Assembly (NCBI GenBank): GCA_012517855.1
Contig: JAAYUD010000100.1
Location: forward strand, 1-64,000
DNA length: 64,000 nt
Direction: 5' to 3'
DNA from: Bacteroidales bacterium
GTDB taxonomy: Bacteria; Bacteroidota; Bacteroidia; Bacteroidales; Bacteroidaceae
The stretch's first letter is position 1; the number at the start of each line of letters is the position of its first letter. The position numbers and the translations under genes are program-made. Below are positions 1-9,788 of the stretch, piece by piece. The notes below the pieces were generated by a model. It had not been told where the DNA came from. It searched no databases and saw nothing but the letters and a program-made list of their open reading frames with translations.

Positions 1-816
1 AGACTCGGGACTCCATAGTTTCATATTTTTCACCGGTAGTACAATCACGTCGTTGTCGCTGCATTTTACACTTCTTTTCGATACTGCTTTTTTCCCATCA
101 AATAATGTTACGGTCAATGTGTTTTCGGATTCTTGGTAGAACTGCGGATGGATGACTAACTGTTGCTGGTCTATGTCGGGACAAGTATATACTGATTTTA
201 GTCCTTCAGGGTTTACCGCTTCCAGCCATACGGTTTGCCAAATACCGGTGACACGTGTATAAGAACAACCTTCGGAATAGTAGTTATAACATTGCTTGCC
301 TCCTGTTTGTTTGCCCGAGCGTAAGTCGTCTTGTACATAAATTACTAGGTTGTGAGTTTTTCCAGGAGTGACATATCGGGTAATGTCGGCAGTGAAAGAA
401 GAACCACTTCCAAAATGATTTCGTATAAATTGTCCGTCAATATATATTTCGGATTGATAATCGATGGCCCCAAAGTTGAGTAATATTTTTTTCCCATTCC
501 ACTCTGATGGTACAGTTATATTGCGTTGATACCATATACCGTTGATGAAATCTTTGTAACCGATCCCTGATAATGAACTCTCGGGACAAAAAGGTATTGT
601 TATCTCTCTATCAAAATGGTTGGCTGCCTCCCATTTTTTATCTTTTCCGGTAGCACCGAAATCAAACGAATAACTCCATGTGCCATTCAGATTGATCCAG
701 TCGGCACGTTGAAATTGAGGGCGTGGGTACTCTGAACGTGGAGTACTTGCTGATATAGTACTGCTCATAGAAAAAATAGACAGGCAGATCAGCAAATTAA
801 ATAGTTTTCTCATCAT
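1..816 (-). CDS. Glycoside hydrolase family 2 protein, N-terminal part (runs off the window)
   Basis: I translated the minus strand from the ATG at 816 to base 1: 272 codons with no stop. A signal peptide (about residues 1-24, hydrophobic core NLLICLSIF) is followed by a GH2 sugar-binding (jelly-roll) domain: a WINLNGTW motif near residue 40, then the family-typical GIWQTVWLEAV near residue 195. The immunoglobulin-like and catalytic TIM-barrel domains lie outside the window, so the catalytic residues and the substrate (beta-galactoside, glucuronide or mannoside) cannot be read. It is the last visible gene of a minus-strand SusC/SusD locus, 89 bp beyond the DUF3823 lipoprotein. It is probably a secreted or periplasmic exo-glycosidase acting on glycans imported by that SusCD pair. 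Confidence 0.88.
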   Translation of the reverse strand, partial: MMRKLFNLLICLSIFSMSSTISASTPRSEYPRPQFQRADWINLNGTWSYSFDFGATGKDKKWEAANHFDREITIPFCPESSLSGIGYKDFINGIWYQRNITVPSEWNGKKILLNFGAIDYQSEIYIDGQFIRNHFGSGSSFTADITRYVTPGKTHNLVIYVQDDLRSGKQTGGKQCYNYYSEGCSYTRVTGIWQTVWLEAVNPEGLKSVYTCPDIDQQQLVIHPQFYQESENTLTVTLFDGKKAVSKRSVKCSDNDVIVLPVKNMKLWSPES

Positions 817-904
817 CTTGTTTTTATCAAATAACTTTTGTAGTATATCATATTGGAGAACAACCACCAAATACAAAATCAGTGGTTGTCCTCCATGTCA
901 ATAT

Positions 905-1585
905 TTATTTTAGTTTAACAATATCTGAGTATATAGACTGGTCTGCGCCTTTCGCTCTGACCGATATACGTCCATAAATAGAATGTGCGGCATTCAATTT
1001 AATAGCCGACTGGTCGGATATGCTAGAGCTTACCGTATTGGATCCTTCTACACCAGATGCTGTTACTGCTATAATATTGTTCTGCTCGTCGACAAACTGT
1101 GTGGAACTCAATATAAGTTTTACGTAGTCTATTTCGGCAGTTGGACTGACTTTCTCTATATTAAATGTTCCCGATACAGAGTTATTGGCAAGCTGTATGG
1201 TAGCATTAGATACTAGAAAGTAAGGGGTCAGTTTCAATTCGACATTTGTACTACCTTTTACGTTCACGATTGTCGTATCGCGGGTATTGACCCATGGACC
1301 ATTTCCGTTTTTAGTTACCAGTTTGTAAGTTCCATCGAATAATTCAGTACTAAATGTCCCGTCTTGTCCTACATATACCGTTATAGGTCCATACTTTCCA
1401 AATCCGTCTTGATAGAGTTGCAATTGTATTGCAGAAGACGAACCTTGAACATTTAAATTTGTTCCATTATACGTTATCTTGCCAGAGAGCCTGGATGTCG
1501 GTCCGTCTTGATTATCTTTACCGCATGCCGTAACACATAGTACGATGACTATAACGGCTATGAAATTATAAAAAAAGTTTTTCAT
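905..1585 (-). CDS. DUF3823 SusD-associated lipoprotein
   Basis: The ATG at 1585 gives 226 aa; an upstream TTG at 1594 would add three residues but is less likely. The leader ends in the lipobox VTAC (Cys21 from the ATG), so the mature protein is lipid-anchored, probably on the cell surface. The body matches the DUF3823 pattern: a beta-sandwich with QLYQDGFGKYGPITVYVGQD and an FDGTYKL segment, then a second beta domain. DUF3823 proteins sit directly after SusD in Bacteroides glycan loci and are thought to be surface glycan-binding accessory proteins, like SusE/F. Here it begins 18 bp after the SusD stop, so it is surely in that operon. Glycan binding is inferred from context; no binding residues can be assigned. 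Confidence 0.85.
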   Translation of the reverse strand: MKNFFYNFIAVIVIVLCVTACGKDNQDGPTSRLSGKITYNGTNLNVQGSSSAIQLQLYQDGFGKYGPITVYVGQDGTFSTELFDGTYKLVTKNGNGPWVNTRDTTIVNVKGSTNVELKLTPYFLVSNATIQLANNSVSGTFNIEKVSPTAEIDYVKLILSSTQFVDEQNNIIAVTASGVEGSNTVSSSISDQSAIKLNAAHSIYGRISVRAKGADQSIYSDIVKLK

Positions 1586-1603
1586 TTTATTCAAAATAGA
1601 AAA

Positions 1604-3436
1604 TTATTGATAAGGATTCTTTACTAACTTCGGGTTTTTGTTCAACCAATCGTTATCGAAGAAGTTGTAGTAATTTTGCAATTTGAAATAACGAGCATTG
1701 GGCGACATAAAGAGAAAGTCTTCAACAAATACCCACTGTCCATTGTGAGGATCTCCAGGTGCAACAACTCTATAAGGCCATAAACGACGGTGACGAGCTC
1801 CTTCGTCGTTTTGATTTCCGTTCCATACTTTATCGGCCAATCTCCACCGTTTCATGTCATAATAGCGATGTCCTTCGAAAGCAAATTCTACTTCGTTTTC
1901 ATGAACGATATTGTCAAAAGTGATTGTTGTTAAGGGCTTTACTCCTGCTCTTGTGCGGACGGCATTGATATTTGTAAGTGCTGCTTCGGTCTCTCCTAAT
2001 TCGAAAGCTGCCTCGGAAGCGATCATATAAGCTTCTGAAATTCTGAAATAGGGCCACCACATTTCAGATCCACGGCCACGAGTTGCAGAAGATGGTGTTT
2101 CGTCCATGAATTTACGGAAATAGAAACCTGTTTTGTTTATGTATTGTTGGTTTGACTCCAACGGTCCATTGATGGATGTCAATGTATATCCGTTTTCTTC
2201 CGAATCCAGACTCCCTGTCTTGATAACCCAATTGTTGTTTTCTTTGACTAATTGTCCAGCTTGCAGCATTATCGAACTACCTTTGAAAGACGCACTAGGG
2301 TAGATGACGGAACCCCAAAGCCGTGGATCTCTATTGGTAAAAGGGCTATCGGCGGAGTTGTAAAATTTGTAAGTTCCATCTTCGATTGTTACAATTTTAC
2401 TTCCTTCTCCCGGAGTGTCGGTATCTATGGGCTCAAATTGCTCCACTAGATTGAGAGTAGGACCTGCATAGCTGTTGTCGATATCTTCGGCTACAGATTT
2501 TGGCAAGTTGTCTTTTGTAAACCCATTGGTCTGACCGGGATATTTGCAGTCTCGTGCCCAAATTACTTCTGTGTTGTTATCTTTTATTGATGTCGCTTCA
2601 TAAAAGTTTTGTGCTTTGTTATTAGCATAATTATCTTGCAGCTTATATGGGCTCTTGCTAATTACATCTGTGGCTACTGACAGTGCTTTTTTATAATATT
2701 GCTCAGCTAAATTTGCTGGAATTCCAACTTCGCCGCCTGCGGTCTTTATTGGATTGGACATTTTGTTATTGTAGTTTGCCAATGAGGCGGCGTAGATTGC
2801 GGCACGCGCTTCGAGCATCTCGGCAGCCCATTTATTGGCTCTGGCAGAGTGGGTTTGTATCGTACTTGGCAAAAGAGATGCTGCCGCTTCACACTCACTT
2901 ATAATATAGTCGTACGTAGCTGCTTCTGTAGATCTGGCTTTCAGTAATGACGGGAGCGATGCCGGAGAAGTATAATTATAAACACTATCGCCCATTAATG
3001 AAACACCTCCCAAACTTCGGCACATATTGAAGTAGCACCAAGCACGCAGGAATCTGACTTCGCCTTCGAGTGGCTTCTTTTCTTCATCATTGAGAACCTT
3101 TGTTTCTTTGAGCCCTTGTAAGAACTGATTGACATTCCGTACGAATTCATAATCGTAAGTTCTCCATAGGTCATCTTCAAAAGTCGAACGATAATCAGGC
3201 CCTCCGTCACACTTGGCCGCTTCATCAATATATGTAAATGAATAATCATCGAAGATGCTTTGACCATAAGTGACCCGCCCATACATGTTTGCTAATATTG
3301 ACTTAATCATATTGGCATCGCCGAACATTTCGTCGTTGGTATATATTTGATCTGGAGTCTGGTCAAGAAAACCATTACAACTTCCTAGCATCAGAGCAGA
3401 TACGGCAGATAATATAATATATTTGAATTTGTTCAT
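1604..3436 (-). CDS. SusD/RagB-type surface glycan-binding lipoprotein
   Basis: The ATG at 3436 is chosen because it gives a proper lipoprotein leader, with lipobox LGSC (Cys20), and lies only 4 bp after the SusC stop; the reading frame stays open upstream into SusC, but that part encodes no leader. The 610-residue product has the usual SusD length and features: an N-terminal helical TPR-like region (FLDQTPDQIYTNDEMF; RFLRAWCYFNM near residue 130) and the C-terminal SusD signature with NAVRTRAGV followed by ENEVEFAFEGHRYYDMKRW. SusD proteins form a lid on the SusC transporter, capture oligosaccharides at the cell surface and pass them in. The glycan specificity cannot be read from sequence. 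Confidence 0.95.
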   Translation of the reverse strand: MNKFKYIILSAVSALMLGSCNGFLDQTPDQIYTNDEMFGDANMIKSILANMYGRVTYGQSIFDDYSFTYIDEAAKCDGGPDYRSTFEDDLWRTYDYEFVRNVNQFLQGLKETKVLNDEEKKPLEGEVRFLRAWCYFNMCRSLGGVSLMGDSVYNYTSPASLPSLLKARSTEAATYDYIISECEAAASLLPSTIQTHSARANKWAAEMLEARAAIYAASLANYNNKMSNPIKTAGGEVGIPANLAEQYYKKALSVATDVISKSPYKLQDNYANNKAQNFYEATSIKDNNTEVIWARDCKYPGQTNGFTKDNLPKSVAEDIDNSYAGPTLNLVEQFEPIDTDTPGEGSKIVTIEDGTYKFYNSADSPFTNRDPRLWGSVIYPSASFKGSSIMLQAGQLVKENNNWVIKTGSLDSEENGYTLTSINGPLESNQQYINKTGFYFRKFMDETPSSATRGRGSEMWWPYFRISEAYMIASEAAFELGETEAALTNINAVRTRAGVKPLTTITFDNIVHENEVEFAFEGHRYYDMKRWRLADKVWNGNQNDEGARHRRLWPYRVVAPGDPHNGQWVFVEDFLFMSPNARYFKLQNYYNFFDNDWLNKNPKLVKNPYQ

Positions 3437-3440
3437 GACC

Positions 3441-6400
3441 TTAAAATTTAAGTTTAAATCCCATGTTAATGACACGAGTTGTAGGATATTGTAGTCCGCT
3501 ATTGGTTGTCCCTTCGGGATCGCAACCCGGTTTGTTGGTCCAAGTAAATACGTTGCTTCCGGCAACATATATTCTTAGAGAGGATGCTCTGAACATCTTC
3601 AACCAATTTTTTGGTAGAGTATAACCGAATTCGAAATTGCGGAGTTTAATATAATGTACATTGATGAGCCAAAAATCACTATTCCAATAATTACTGTGGC
3701 TGCTATTTCCAATCAATGGAATAGGGTATTTGCCTGGAATCAATTCGCTGTTTGCATTCCAAATATCTTTGAGATGCCAAGTGTCACTTAATAAATATTG
3801 TGGATTGTTGCCTCCGTCATGGAAGGGATACATGCTTTCGTACTGAGGTATAAACGACATGCCGCTACCGCCAGTCAGATCGAAACTAAGATCGAATCCT
3901 TTCCATGATAAACCAATATTGATGCCATAGTTGAATATTGGAGTATCGCCTGTAGCATAACCTATAGGACGCATATCCATATCGTTGATGATACCGTCGC
4001 CATTTAAATCTTTGTATTTGATATCACCAGGACGTAGCGTTTTGTTGCCTTGGCGATCATTGTCAATTTTCCAAGATGCAATTTCGTCCCAATTTTGGAA
4101 TTGTCCATCCGATTTATAGCCCCAATAAATGTTTGAATATCGATGCCATGGTGAGTTGCGGTATTTATCCCAGGAGTTGTCCCAACGTGGTTTGTATTGT
4201 TCCCAATTGTATTTTCTGGCATAGGTGAAATTGAATCCTACCGAATAGTTTAAATCATTCCATTTGCTTTGATAGGTTAACGATCCATCGAATCCTTTAC
4301 GTAAATCAGATTCAAGATTTTCGTTAGGCCGACTAAATCCTACTTCAGCAGGAATAAGAACATCATAACGTCCGGCAGGAAGTCCTGTTCTCTTACGAGA
4401 GAAATAGTCTAAACTTCCTGACAATTTGTTGTTTAGAAAAGAAAAATCCATGCCTATATCGAGAATCTTTGCTTTGATCCAACTAAAAGTTGTAGCCGGA
4501 AGTGGGCGCGCTTTAGAACCTATGACATAGGTATTGTCAATGACAGAACCTCCATCTTTATAATTGTAACCTTCCATATAGTCGAAGGCTGAGTATCCGT
4601 CAACGTTGTCGTCACCTACTTCTCCATAAGACGTTCTTAATTTCAAATCATTCAATACTTGTCCTATCTTCCAGTTTTGCCAAAAGTTTTCTTCTGAAAT
4701 ACGCCAACCAACGGATACGGCAGGAAAGAATCCCCAACGATGACCTGGAGCCCATTTCCATGCACCATCTCGTCTGCCTGAAAGTTCAATCAGATATTTA
4801 TTGGCAAAATCATAATTGATACGTCCCAACCAGCCTAGACGAGCTTCGGTATTGTTGCCATAATCATCATATTCATCCATTACGGTATAATTGATAAGCT
4901 CTTGTGCGTTAGCTGTAGGAATGGCGTGTAACCATGTATATGGGCTATCGCGTTTTGAAGCGTCCATACCCAAAACTGCAGCTATATGGTGTAGGCCAAA
5001 AGTCTTATCATAGGTGAGCCTAAGGTTCGAAGTGAGTTCTTCTACATGTTTTACTTGACGCTCCCGCCATGGATTGTTGTTTTCAAAAATAACAGGATAA
5101 GTATCTGTTGCTGGGTCGTAGCCATAAAGTTTGTAAGTATATTCATGGTTATTTAGTTGCTCGTAGGCTAAATAGTAACCAACCTGCCATTGCGCTTTTA
5201 AACCTTTGAAAAATTCGTAATCGACATGTCCATTGAGTTGAACGACTCTCCATTTGTCTGTATAGCTACCGGAAAGATTATAATTTAAGAAAGCAAAGTT
5301 GGTGTCGGCTTCGCTTGAAACTTGTGTGGGGTATAAAGGATTGTCGTTAGCATAAGGGCGTTTAGTAGGTAGGTTTCGGTAAGTGGCAAACATGGGTAAC
5401 CAATAATCATCACTGCCCGGAACACCTGGATTCTTTCGTGTTTCGATACGTCCATTCATCGATGCACCTACTTTTAGCTTAGAGTTAATTTGTGAATCGA
5501 TACTCATCTGAACATTTGTTCGATAGAATCCACCATAATTTCGAATCATTGCTTCTTGATTCAAATGTCCTACAGAAAAGTAGTAATTTGTCTTTTCTGA
5601 CCCACCCGAAGCATTTACATTAAAATATGTCTGAGGTGATGTGATCCATACGTATTTATACCAGTCAAAAGGGCGGTATCCTTTTTCTGTTCCTTGGCAC
5701 CATTTCTCATAATCGTCCTTAGAATATGAATAATTGGTCCCTTGGATTGTTTGAGATTGAATGTAAGCTCCTATATAAGTTTTAACGTCGGCTGGTTTGG
5801 CGAAACGTGAGATATGTTGCCAGCCGTAGTAGCCGTTTACTTCTACGGCAGGTGTTTCATTTAGTCTTCCATGTTTGGTGGTTACAACAACTACGCCATT
5901 GGCAGCACGTACACCATAAATGGCTGCCGAAGCATCTTTGAGGACACTTATTTGTTCTATATCATTCATGTCCAGATTATTGAACTGCCCTTCGTCTTTG
6001 ATAGAACCGTCAATAACATAAAGTGGAGTACCCATGTTTCTAATTTGAATCGTTGTTGAAGCACCTGGACGTCCATCCGGTTGTCGGCTATTGATGCCTG
6101 CTATTTTACCGACTAAAGTACCTGATACTGTTGTTGCCAAAGAACGAGAAATATCCTTATCTTTAATAGATGAAATAGCTCCTGTCAAAGATGCTTTTTT
6201 CTGTGAGAGGCCGAAACCTGTGACAACTACTTCGTTTAGCATTTGGTTACTTTCGTCCAAAGTTATATTCAGAAATGTTTTACCGACCGTGGATACTTCT
6301 TTACCTTTATATCCTACATACGAAAGGACAAGAATCGCATTATTGTTCACTTCGATGCTGAAATTTCCGTTAACATCTGTGATTTGTCCATTTTTCGTGC

Positions 6401-6848
6401 CTTTTTCAACAATACTGACACCTATTAGGGCTTCTCCTTGAGCGTCTACAACTTTACCTGTTATGGTTTTTTTTTGTTGCTCTTTCATTAGAATGATATT
6501 CTCACCTTCTACTTTATATTTAATGTCTCTTTTATTGAAAGCATTGGCAAGAATATTTTTTACGGTATTCTCTCGATCTGTCACTTGTATGATTTCGTCT
6601 AAATCAATTTTGTCACTGTTCAGCACAAACAAATAGTCTGTCTGTTTTTCAATTTGTTGAACAAGTTGGCGAATCGTTAGAGAATTCCTCGACAAAACTA
6701 CTTTGGCGTTTTGAGAATTTGCGTTACTCGCAAAAGCCGTTGATAGACAAAATAGAATAAGGAAACAAGTAATTCTCATAATGCGAAAAAAAAGTTTGAA
6801 ATTAGAATTCGTTAGTAAAAGATCTTCCTTATATGAAATGTTTTCCAT
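3441..6848 (-). CDS. SusC/RagA TonB-dependent receptor with N-terminal STN signalling domain
   Basis: A 1135-residue outer-membrane transporter. After a signal peptide (ending near ANS, about residue 45) come a secretin/TonB short N-terminal (STN) domain at about 50-120, a carboxypeptidase-regulatory-like beta domain at about 128-210 (TGKVVDAQGEALIGVSI), the plug starting with the NEVVVTGFG motif, and a beta-barrel ending in GFKLKF with a terminal aromatic residue. The STN domain is the part that talks to a FecR-type anti-sigma factor, and a FecR gene with an ECF sigma gene lies immediately upstream on the same strand. This receptor is therefore probably both importer and signal transducer for its own operon. 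It pairs with the SusD gene 4 bp downstream. Substrate unknown; a GH2 enzyme in the locus suggests an oligosaccharide. Confidence 0.95.
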   Translation of the reverse strand: MENISYKEDLLLTNSNFKLFFRIMRITCFLILFCLSTAFASNANSQNAKVVLSRNSLTIRQLVQQIEKQTDYLFVLNSDKIDLDEIIQVTDRENTVKNILANAFNKRDIKYKVEGENIILMKEQQKKTITGKVVDAQGEALIGVSIVEKGTKNGQITDVNGNFSIEVNNNAILVLSYVGYKGKEVSTVGKTFLNITLDESNQMLNEVVVTGFGLSQKKASLTGAISSIKDKDISRSLATTVSGTLVGKIAGINSRQPDGRPGASTTIQIRNMGTPLYVIDGSIKDEGQFNNLDMNDIEQISVLKDASAAIYGVRAANGVVVVTTKHGRLNETPAVEVNGYYGWQHISRFAKPADVKTYIGAYIQSQTIQGTNYSYSKDDYEKWCQGTEKGYRPFDWYKYVWITSPQTYFNVNASGGSEKTNYYFSVGHLNQEAMIRNYGGFYRTNVQMSIDSQINSKLKVGASMNGRIETRKNPGVPGSDDYWLPMFATYRNLPTKRPYANDNPLYPTQVSSEADTNFAFLNYNLSGSYTDKWRVVQLNGHVDYEFFKGLKAQWQVGYYLAYEQLNNHEYTYKLYGYDPATDTYPVIFENNNPWRERQVKHVEELTSNLRLTYDKTFGLHHIAAVLGMDASKRDSPYTWLHAIPTANAQELINYTVMDEYDDYGNNTEARLGWLGRINYDFANKYLIELSGRRDGAWKWAPGHRWGFFPAVSVGWRISEENFWQNWKIGQVLNDLKLRTSYGEVGDDNVDGYSAFDYMEGYNYKDGGSVIDNTYVIGSKARPLPATTFSWIKAKILDIGMDFSFLNNKLSGSLDYFSRKRTGLPAGRYDVLIPAEVGFSRPNENLESDLRKGFDGSLTYQSKWNDLNYSVGFNFTYARKYNWEQYKPRWDNSWDKYRNSPWHRYSNIYWGYKSDGQFQNWDEIASWKIDNDRQGNKTLRPGDIKYKDLNGDGIINDMDMRPIGYATGDTPIFNYGINIGLSWKGFDLSFDLTGGSGMSFIPQYESMYPFHDGGNNPQYLLSDTWHLKDIWNANSELIPGKYPIPLIGNSSHSNYWNSDFWLINVHYIKLRNFEFGYTLPKNWLKMFRASSLRIYVAGSNVFTWTNKPGCDPEGTTNSGLQYPTTRVINMGFKLKF

Positions 6849-7021
6849 ATCTTTGAAATGTGTTTTGATTAGTACTTTATTTGTTTAAGTTAGGGGTCTA
6901 ATCAGGACCGATTGTTGTTGGGAGGTGTTGACGCATCTTCCAACTTTTTTGATTGTTTTTTTAGTCATGTTTCATGGGCAATTGATTTTAAAAGGTTAAT
7001 TGATTAGGTTTATTGCAGCAT

Positions 7022-7957
7022 TTAATCAATGCTTATTCTATCTCTTTCAGGATTAATATCGTATTTGAAGTTGTTGTCTATTTGCAATACTTTTATAATG
7101 TGTTCCACTCCATCGCGTATACGGAATTTTCCTGAGTAGTGGCTTTTGAGTAGTTTTTTGTTTCGGCACGTGATGTTAACTTCGTAAAAGAGTTCAATTT
7201 TATTGAAAATGTCTTGGAGTGTTTCTTGATTGAAGGAAATCAGACCATTGCGCCATTGGAAATGTTCGGGATGTGTGATTTCTCCCTTTACGATATTGTT
7301 ATTGTCGAAGTATAGTCTTTTGCCTGGTTTTAAATCGGCAACTCTCTTGTCGGGGGTCGTGACGTGAACAGAACCTTTAATCAAGTCTATTTCGTATTTC
7401 TTCTTATCGTATGCTTGGACGTTGAATTCTGTTCCCAATACCTTAATCTTGTAGCCCGAGGCATTAACTGTAAAGGGACGATGTTTGTTTGGGGTTACTT
7501 TGAAATAGGCTTCACCTTCGAGACTGATATCACGGTGATTCTGGGCAAAAGAAGACGGGTAGGTGATTCTTGAATTGGCATTTAACCATACTTTAGTTCC
7601 ATCTTCTAATATCAGTTCGGCTCTTTGGCCTGGTGGGGTGTAGAGCGATTGCATTTTGGTAGAACTTCCGATGTATTGAATCAATGAATTTAATAAAAAT
7701 CCGATAGCAAAGATTGCAGCTGCTTTGCTGATGTTGATAATAATACGTCTTTTGCGTTGCTTTAGGGAGAATGTGTGTTGAAAAGAAGTATTTTTGTCTT
7801 GATTCCAAATAGTAGCATCATAGATTAACCCCAAAGACTTCAGTTCTTCGGCATGCTTCGGATTTTCTTCGACCCATTTTATGATTTGCACTGTTTCCTC
7901 GTCGGATACATTGCCTAACAAATATCTGTGTAGTGAATTGTGACCTATCTTTATCAT
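7022..7957 (-). CDS. FecR-family anti-sigma factor (DUF4974)
   Basis: A 311-residue single-pass inner-membrane protein. Residues 1-70 form the cytoplasmic sigma-binding part, 71-95 the membrane helix (IIINISKAAAIFAIGFLLN), about 105-205 the periplasmic FecR domain (YTPPGQRAELILEDGT, then VWLNANSRITYPSSF), and about 240-310 a DUF4974 domain. DUF4974 is the part thought to contact the STN domain of the partner SusC. It follows the ECF sigma gene by 52 bp and precedes SusC by 173 bp, the standard trans-envelope signalling order. It would hold the sigma factor inactive until SusC is occupied by glycan. The protein looks full length. Confidence 0.94.
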   Translation of the reverse strand: MIKIGHNSLHRYLLGNVSDEETVQIIKWVEENPKHAEELKSLGLIYDATIWNQDKNTSFQHTFSLKQRKRRIIINISKAAAIFAIGFLLNSLIQYIGSSTKMQSLYTPPGQRAELILEDGTKVWLNANSRITYPSSFAQNHRDISLEGEAYFKVTPNKHRPFTVNASGYKIKVLGTEFNVQAYDKKKYEIDLIKGSVHVTTPDKRVADLKPGKRLYFDNNNIVKGEITHPEHFQWRNGLISFNQETLQDIFNKIELFYEVNITCRNKKLLKSHYSGKFRIRDGVEHIIKVLQIDNNFKYDINPERDRISID

Positions 7958-8009
7958 ATATTTAAGGATGCTTTTTTTATCTCTCTATAATGAAAGACAA
8001 TTTAAAAAG

Positions 8010-8588
8010 CTAATGCCCTAAATAGAAGAATAAAAAAAATGGCCATAAACTGATAGGGAGATAATCGGATAGTTCTTTGCGAAGTTTTCGGAGAGATTTA
8101 GTAATATGATATTCTACAGATTTCTGTGAGAGGTGAAGAGCTTCGGCTATTTCTTTGTTGGTCATGTTCTCGTATCTGCTCATTTTAAATATCTTTTGTG
8201 TCAGATAAGGGAGCTGTGATAAGGTCGCTTGTACCAACTTGTTTATTTCGTTTAGAAGAATTAAATCGGGGGTTGAATCTTCGAGGTTGGAAATTCTGAA
8301 CTTGAGCTCGCGCTGCATATATTCGTTTACATTCTCCAACGCTTCATTTTTGGCTTGCAAATGTTTCAGATAGTTAAGAGATGAATTGTGCAACATTGTA
8401 TACAACATAGCTTCTTCAGAATTGAGTGTTGTCTCTTGCATCATTTGCCAAAGTTTAATCATTACTTCCGAAACAATATCTTCTGCTGCTTCAGTATCAT
8501 GTACGTATCTTTTTACTAACATGAACGAACGTTTGTAGTTAGTAGTATACAATGTATTGAAATTAGTAATGATGTTCTCTCTCTCCAT
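8010..8588 (-). CDS. ECF RNA polymerase sigma factor of the glycan locus
   Basis: A 192-residue ECF sigma-70 factor. Region 2 is visible as RSFMLVKRYVHDTEAAEDIVSEV with a following WQMM (about residues 20-50), and region 4 as SRYENMTNKEIAEALHLSQ followed by SVEYHITKSLRKLRKEL (about 135-172), a helix-turn-helix for the -35 element. The C-terminus ends in a hydrophobic stretch (PISLWPFFLFFYLGH), which is common in Bacteroides ECF factors paired with FecR. As the first gene of the minus-strand locus it presumably activates the downstream SusC promoter when released by FecR. No second regulator (SusR, hybrid two-component) is visible for this locus. Confidence 0.94.
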   Translation of the reverse strand: MERENIITNFNTLYTTNYKRSFMLVKRYVHDTEAAEDIVSEVMIKLWQMMQETTLNSEEAMLYTMLHNSSLNYLKHLQAKNEALENVNEYMQRELKFRISNLEDSTPDLILLNEINKLVQATLSQLPYLTQKIFKMSRYENMTNKEIAEALHLSQKSVEYHITKSLRKLRKELSDYLPISLWPFFLFFYLGH

Positions 8589-8768
8589 GCGGTATCGTTA
8601 ACAATAGGTGTTTGTTTGGAAAACGTACAATAACTGATGACAAATATACAAATTATTAACTGATGTGTCTCTTTTTTATGATTTAAATTATAGAGACCAT
8701 GCTGAGTGTGTCTTTTGCTTTATAGATTCAAAAGAATGAAATGGATTCGTGTAATAGACTTTTTGAAG

Positions 8769-9788
8769 CTACCATCTTCCATTGATATAAGTTCCGCAAT
8801 GACTGCATTTACTTTCTTTGATATGATTTTGCAGCACGTTGAACCCGTCTCTTTTTATTAAAAGTTTACCGCAAGAGGGACAGTAAGTATTTTCTCCATC
8901 GATTTCCGCTACGTTTCCAAGATAAACATATTTGATTCCTTCGTCTTGGGCAATGTGATAAACGTCGGTCAGCGTGTCGAGTGGGGTAGGGGGGAGTATT
9001 CGCATCCGATAAGAAGGATAGAACCGACTGAAGTGGAGCGGTGTTTCTTCGAAACCATTTATTACCAGCCAGCGACACATGTCGCGAATCATTTTACGGT
9101 CGTCGTTGATTGTAGGGATAATCAAATTGGTGATTTCAATCCATATTCCTGCCTCTTTTAACGTAAGTAGCGTATTAAGGACGGGGCCGAGTGAGGCGTG
9201 ATTGACCCAGTGATAAAGTTTGTCGCTGAATGATTTGAGGTCGATGTTGGCAGCATCAATTACTTTGGAGAGTCTTTTCAATGGTTCAGGGTTGATATAT
9301 CCTGCAGATACAAGTATATTCCATATTCCTCTTTTTTGAGCTAATAGAGCTGAATCGAACATGTATTCGTAAAAGGTGATGGGCTCGTTGTAAGTATAGG
9401 CTATGGCGGGGCAATTATATCGGATACAAGTGCCTACCAATTCTTCGGGTTGTATCTTTATTGTTTCGATGCTATTGGATTCCGTCTGTGATATATCGGC
9501 ATTTTGGCAGTTGTCGCACGATAGATTACAGCCTGTAGTGCCTACCGATAGGCAACTGATAGCAGGATGGAAATGTAGTAGCGGTTTCTTTTCCACCAGA
9601 TCTATATGCAGGGCGCAAGCTCGTCCATATACAGAAGAGTAGATGGCATGTCCTTGGCAGAATCTGTTGCGGCATAAGCCGTATTGTCCTTCTTCCAAAT
9701 GGCAGTGATGGGGACAAAGATCGCATTCGGCACCTTTGTCTGTCGGATGGTAGTAAGAGGCTATTGTTGCAGTATGAGTATCGGTCAT
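8769..9788 (-). CDS. amrS: AmmeMemoRadiSam system radical SAM enzyme
   Basis: The ATG at 9788 is chosen because it overlaps the upstream stop as ATGA (9785-9788) and begins where family similarity begins; the upstream open frame lies inside the neighbouring gene. The 339-residue protein has a cysteine-rich N-terminus (CDLCPHHCHLEEGQYGLC, residues 22-39), the radical SAM CX3CX2C motif with C87, C91 and C94 in TGCNLSCDNCQN, and a C-terminal zinc ribbon (CPSCG near 308 and CSHCG near 330). It belongs to the radical SAM family that travels with Memo and AMMECR1 proteins. The chemistry of the system is, to my knowledge, not settled; a post-translational or nucleotide modification is a guess. The partner gene directly upstream encodes both other components. 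Confidence 0.92.
   Translation of the reverse strand: MTDTHTATIASYYHPTDKGAECDLCPHHCHLEEGQYGLCRNRFCQGHAIYSSVYGRACALHIDLVEKKPLLHFHPAISCLSVGTTGCNLSCDNCQNADISQTESNSIETIKIQPEELVGTCIRYNCPAIAYTYNEPITFYEYMFDSALLAQKRGIWNILVSAGYINPEPLKRLSKVIDAANIDLKSFSDKLYHWVNHASLGPVLNTLLTLKEAGIWIEITNLIIPTINDDRKMIRDMCRWLVINGFEETPLHFSRFYPSYRMRILPPTPLDTLTDVYHIAQDEGIKYVYLGNVAEIDGENTYCPSCGKLLIKRDGFNVLQNHIKESKCSHCGTYINGRW

Noticed and set aside
6916-6960. Hairpin with T run between FecR and SusC as a terminator
   Set aside because: The T run lies on the plus strand, but the genes here are on the minus strand, and the stem needs wobble pairs.
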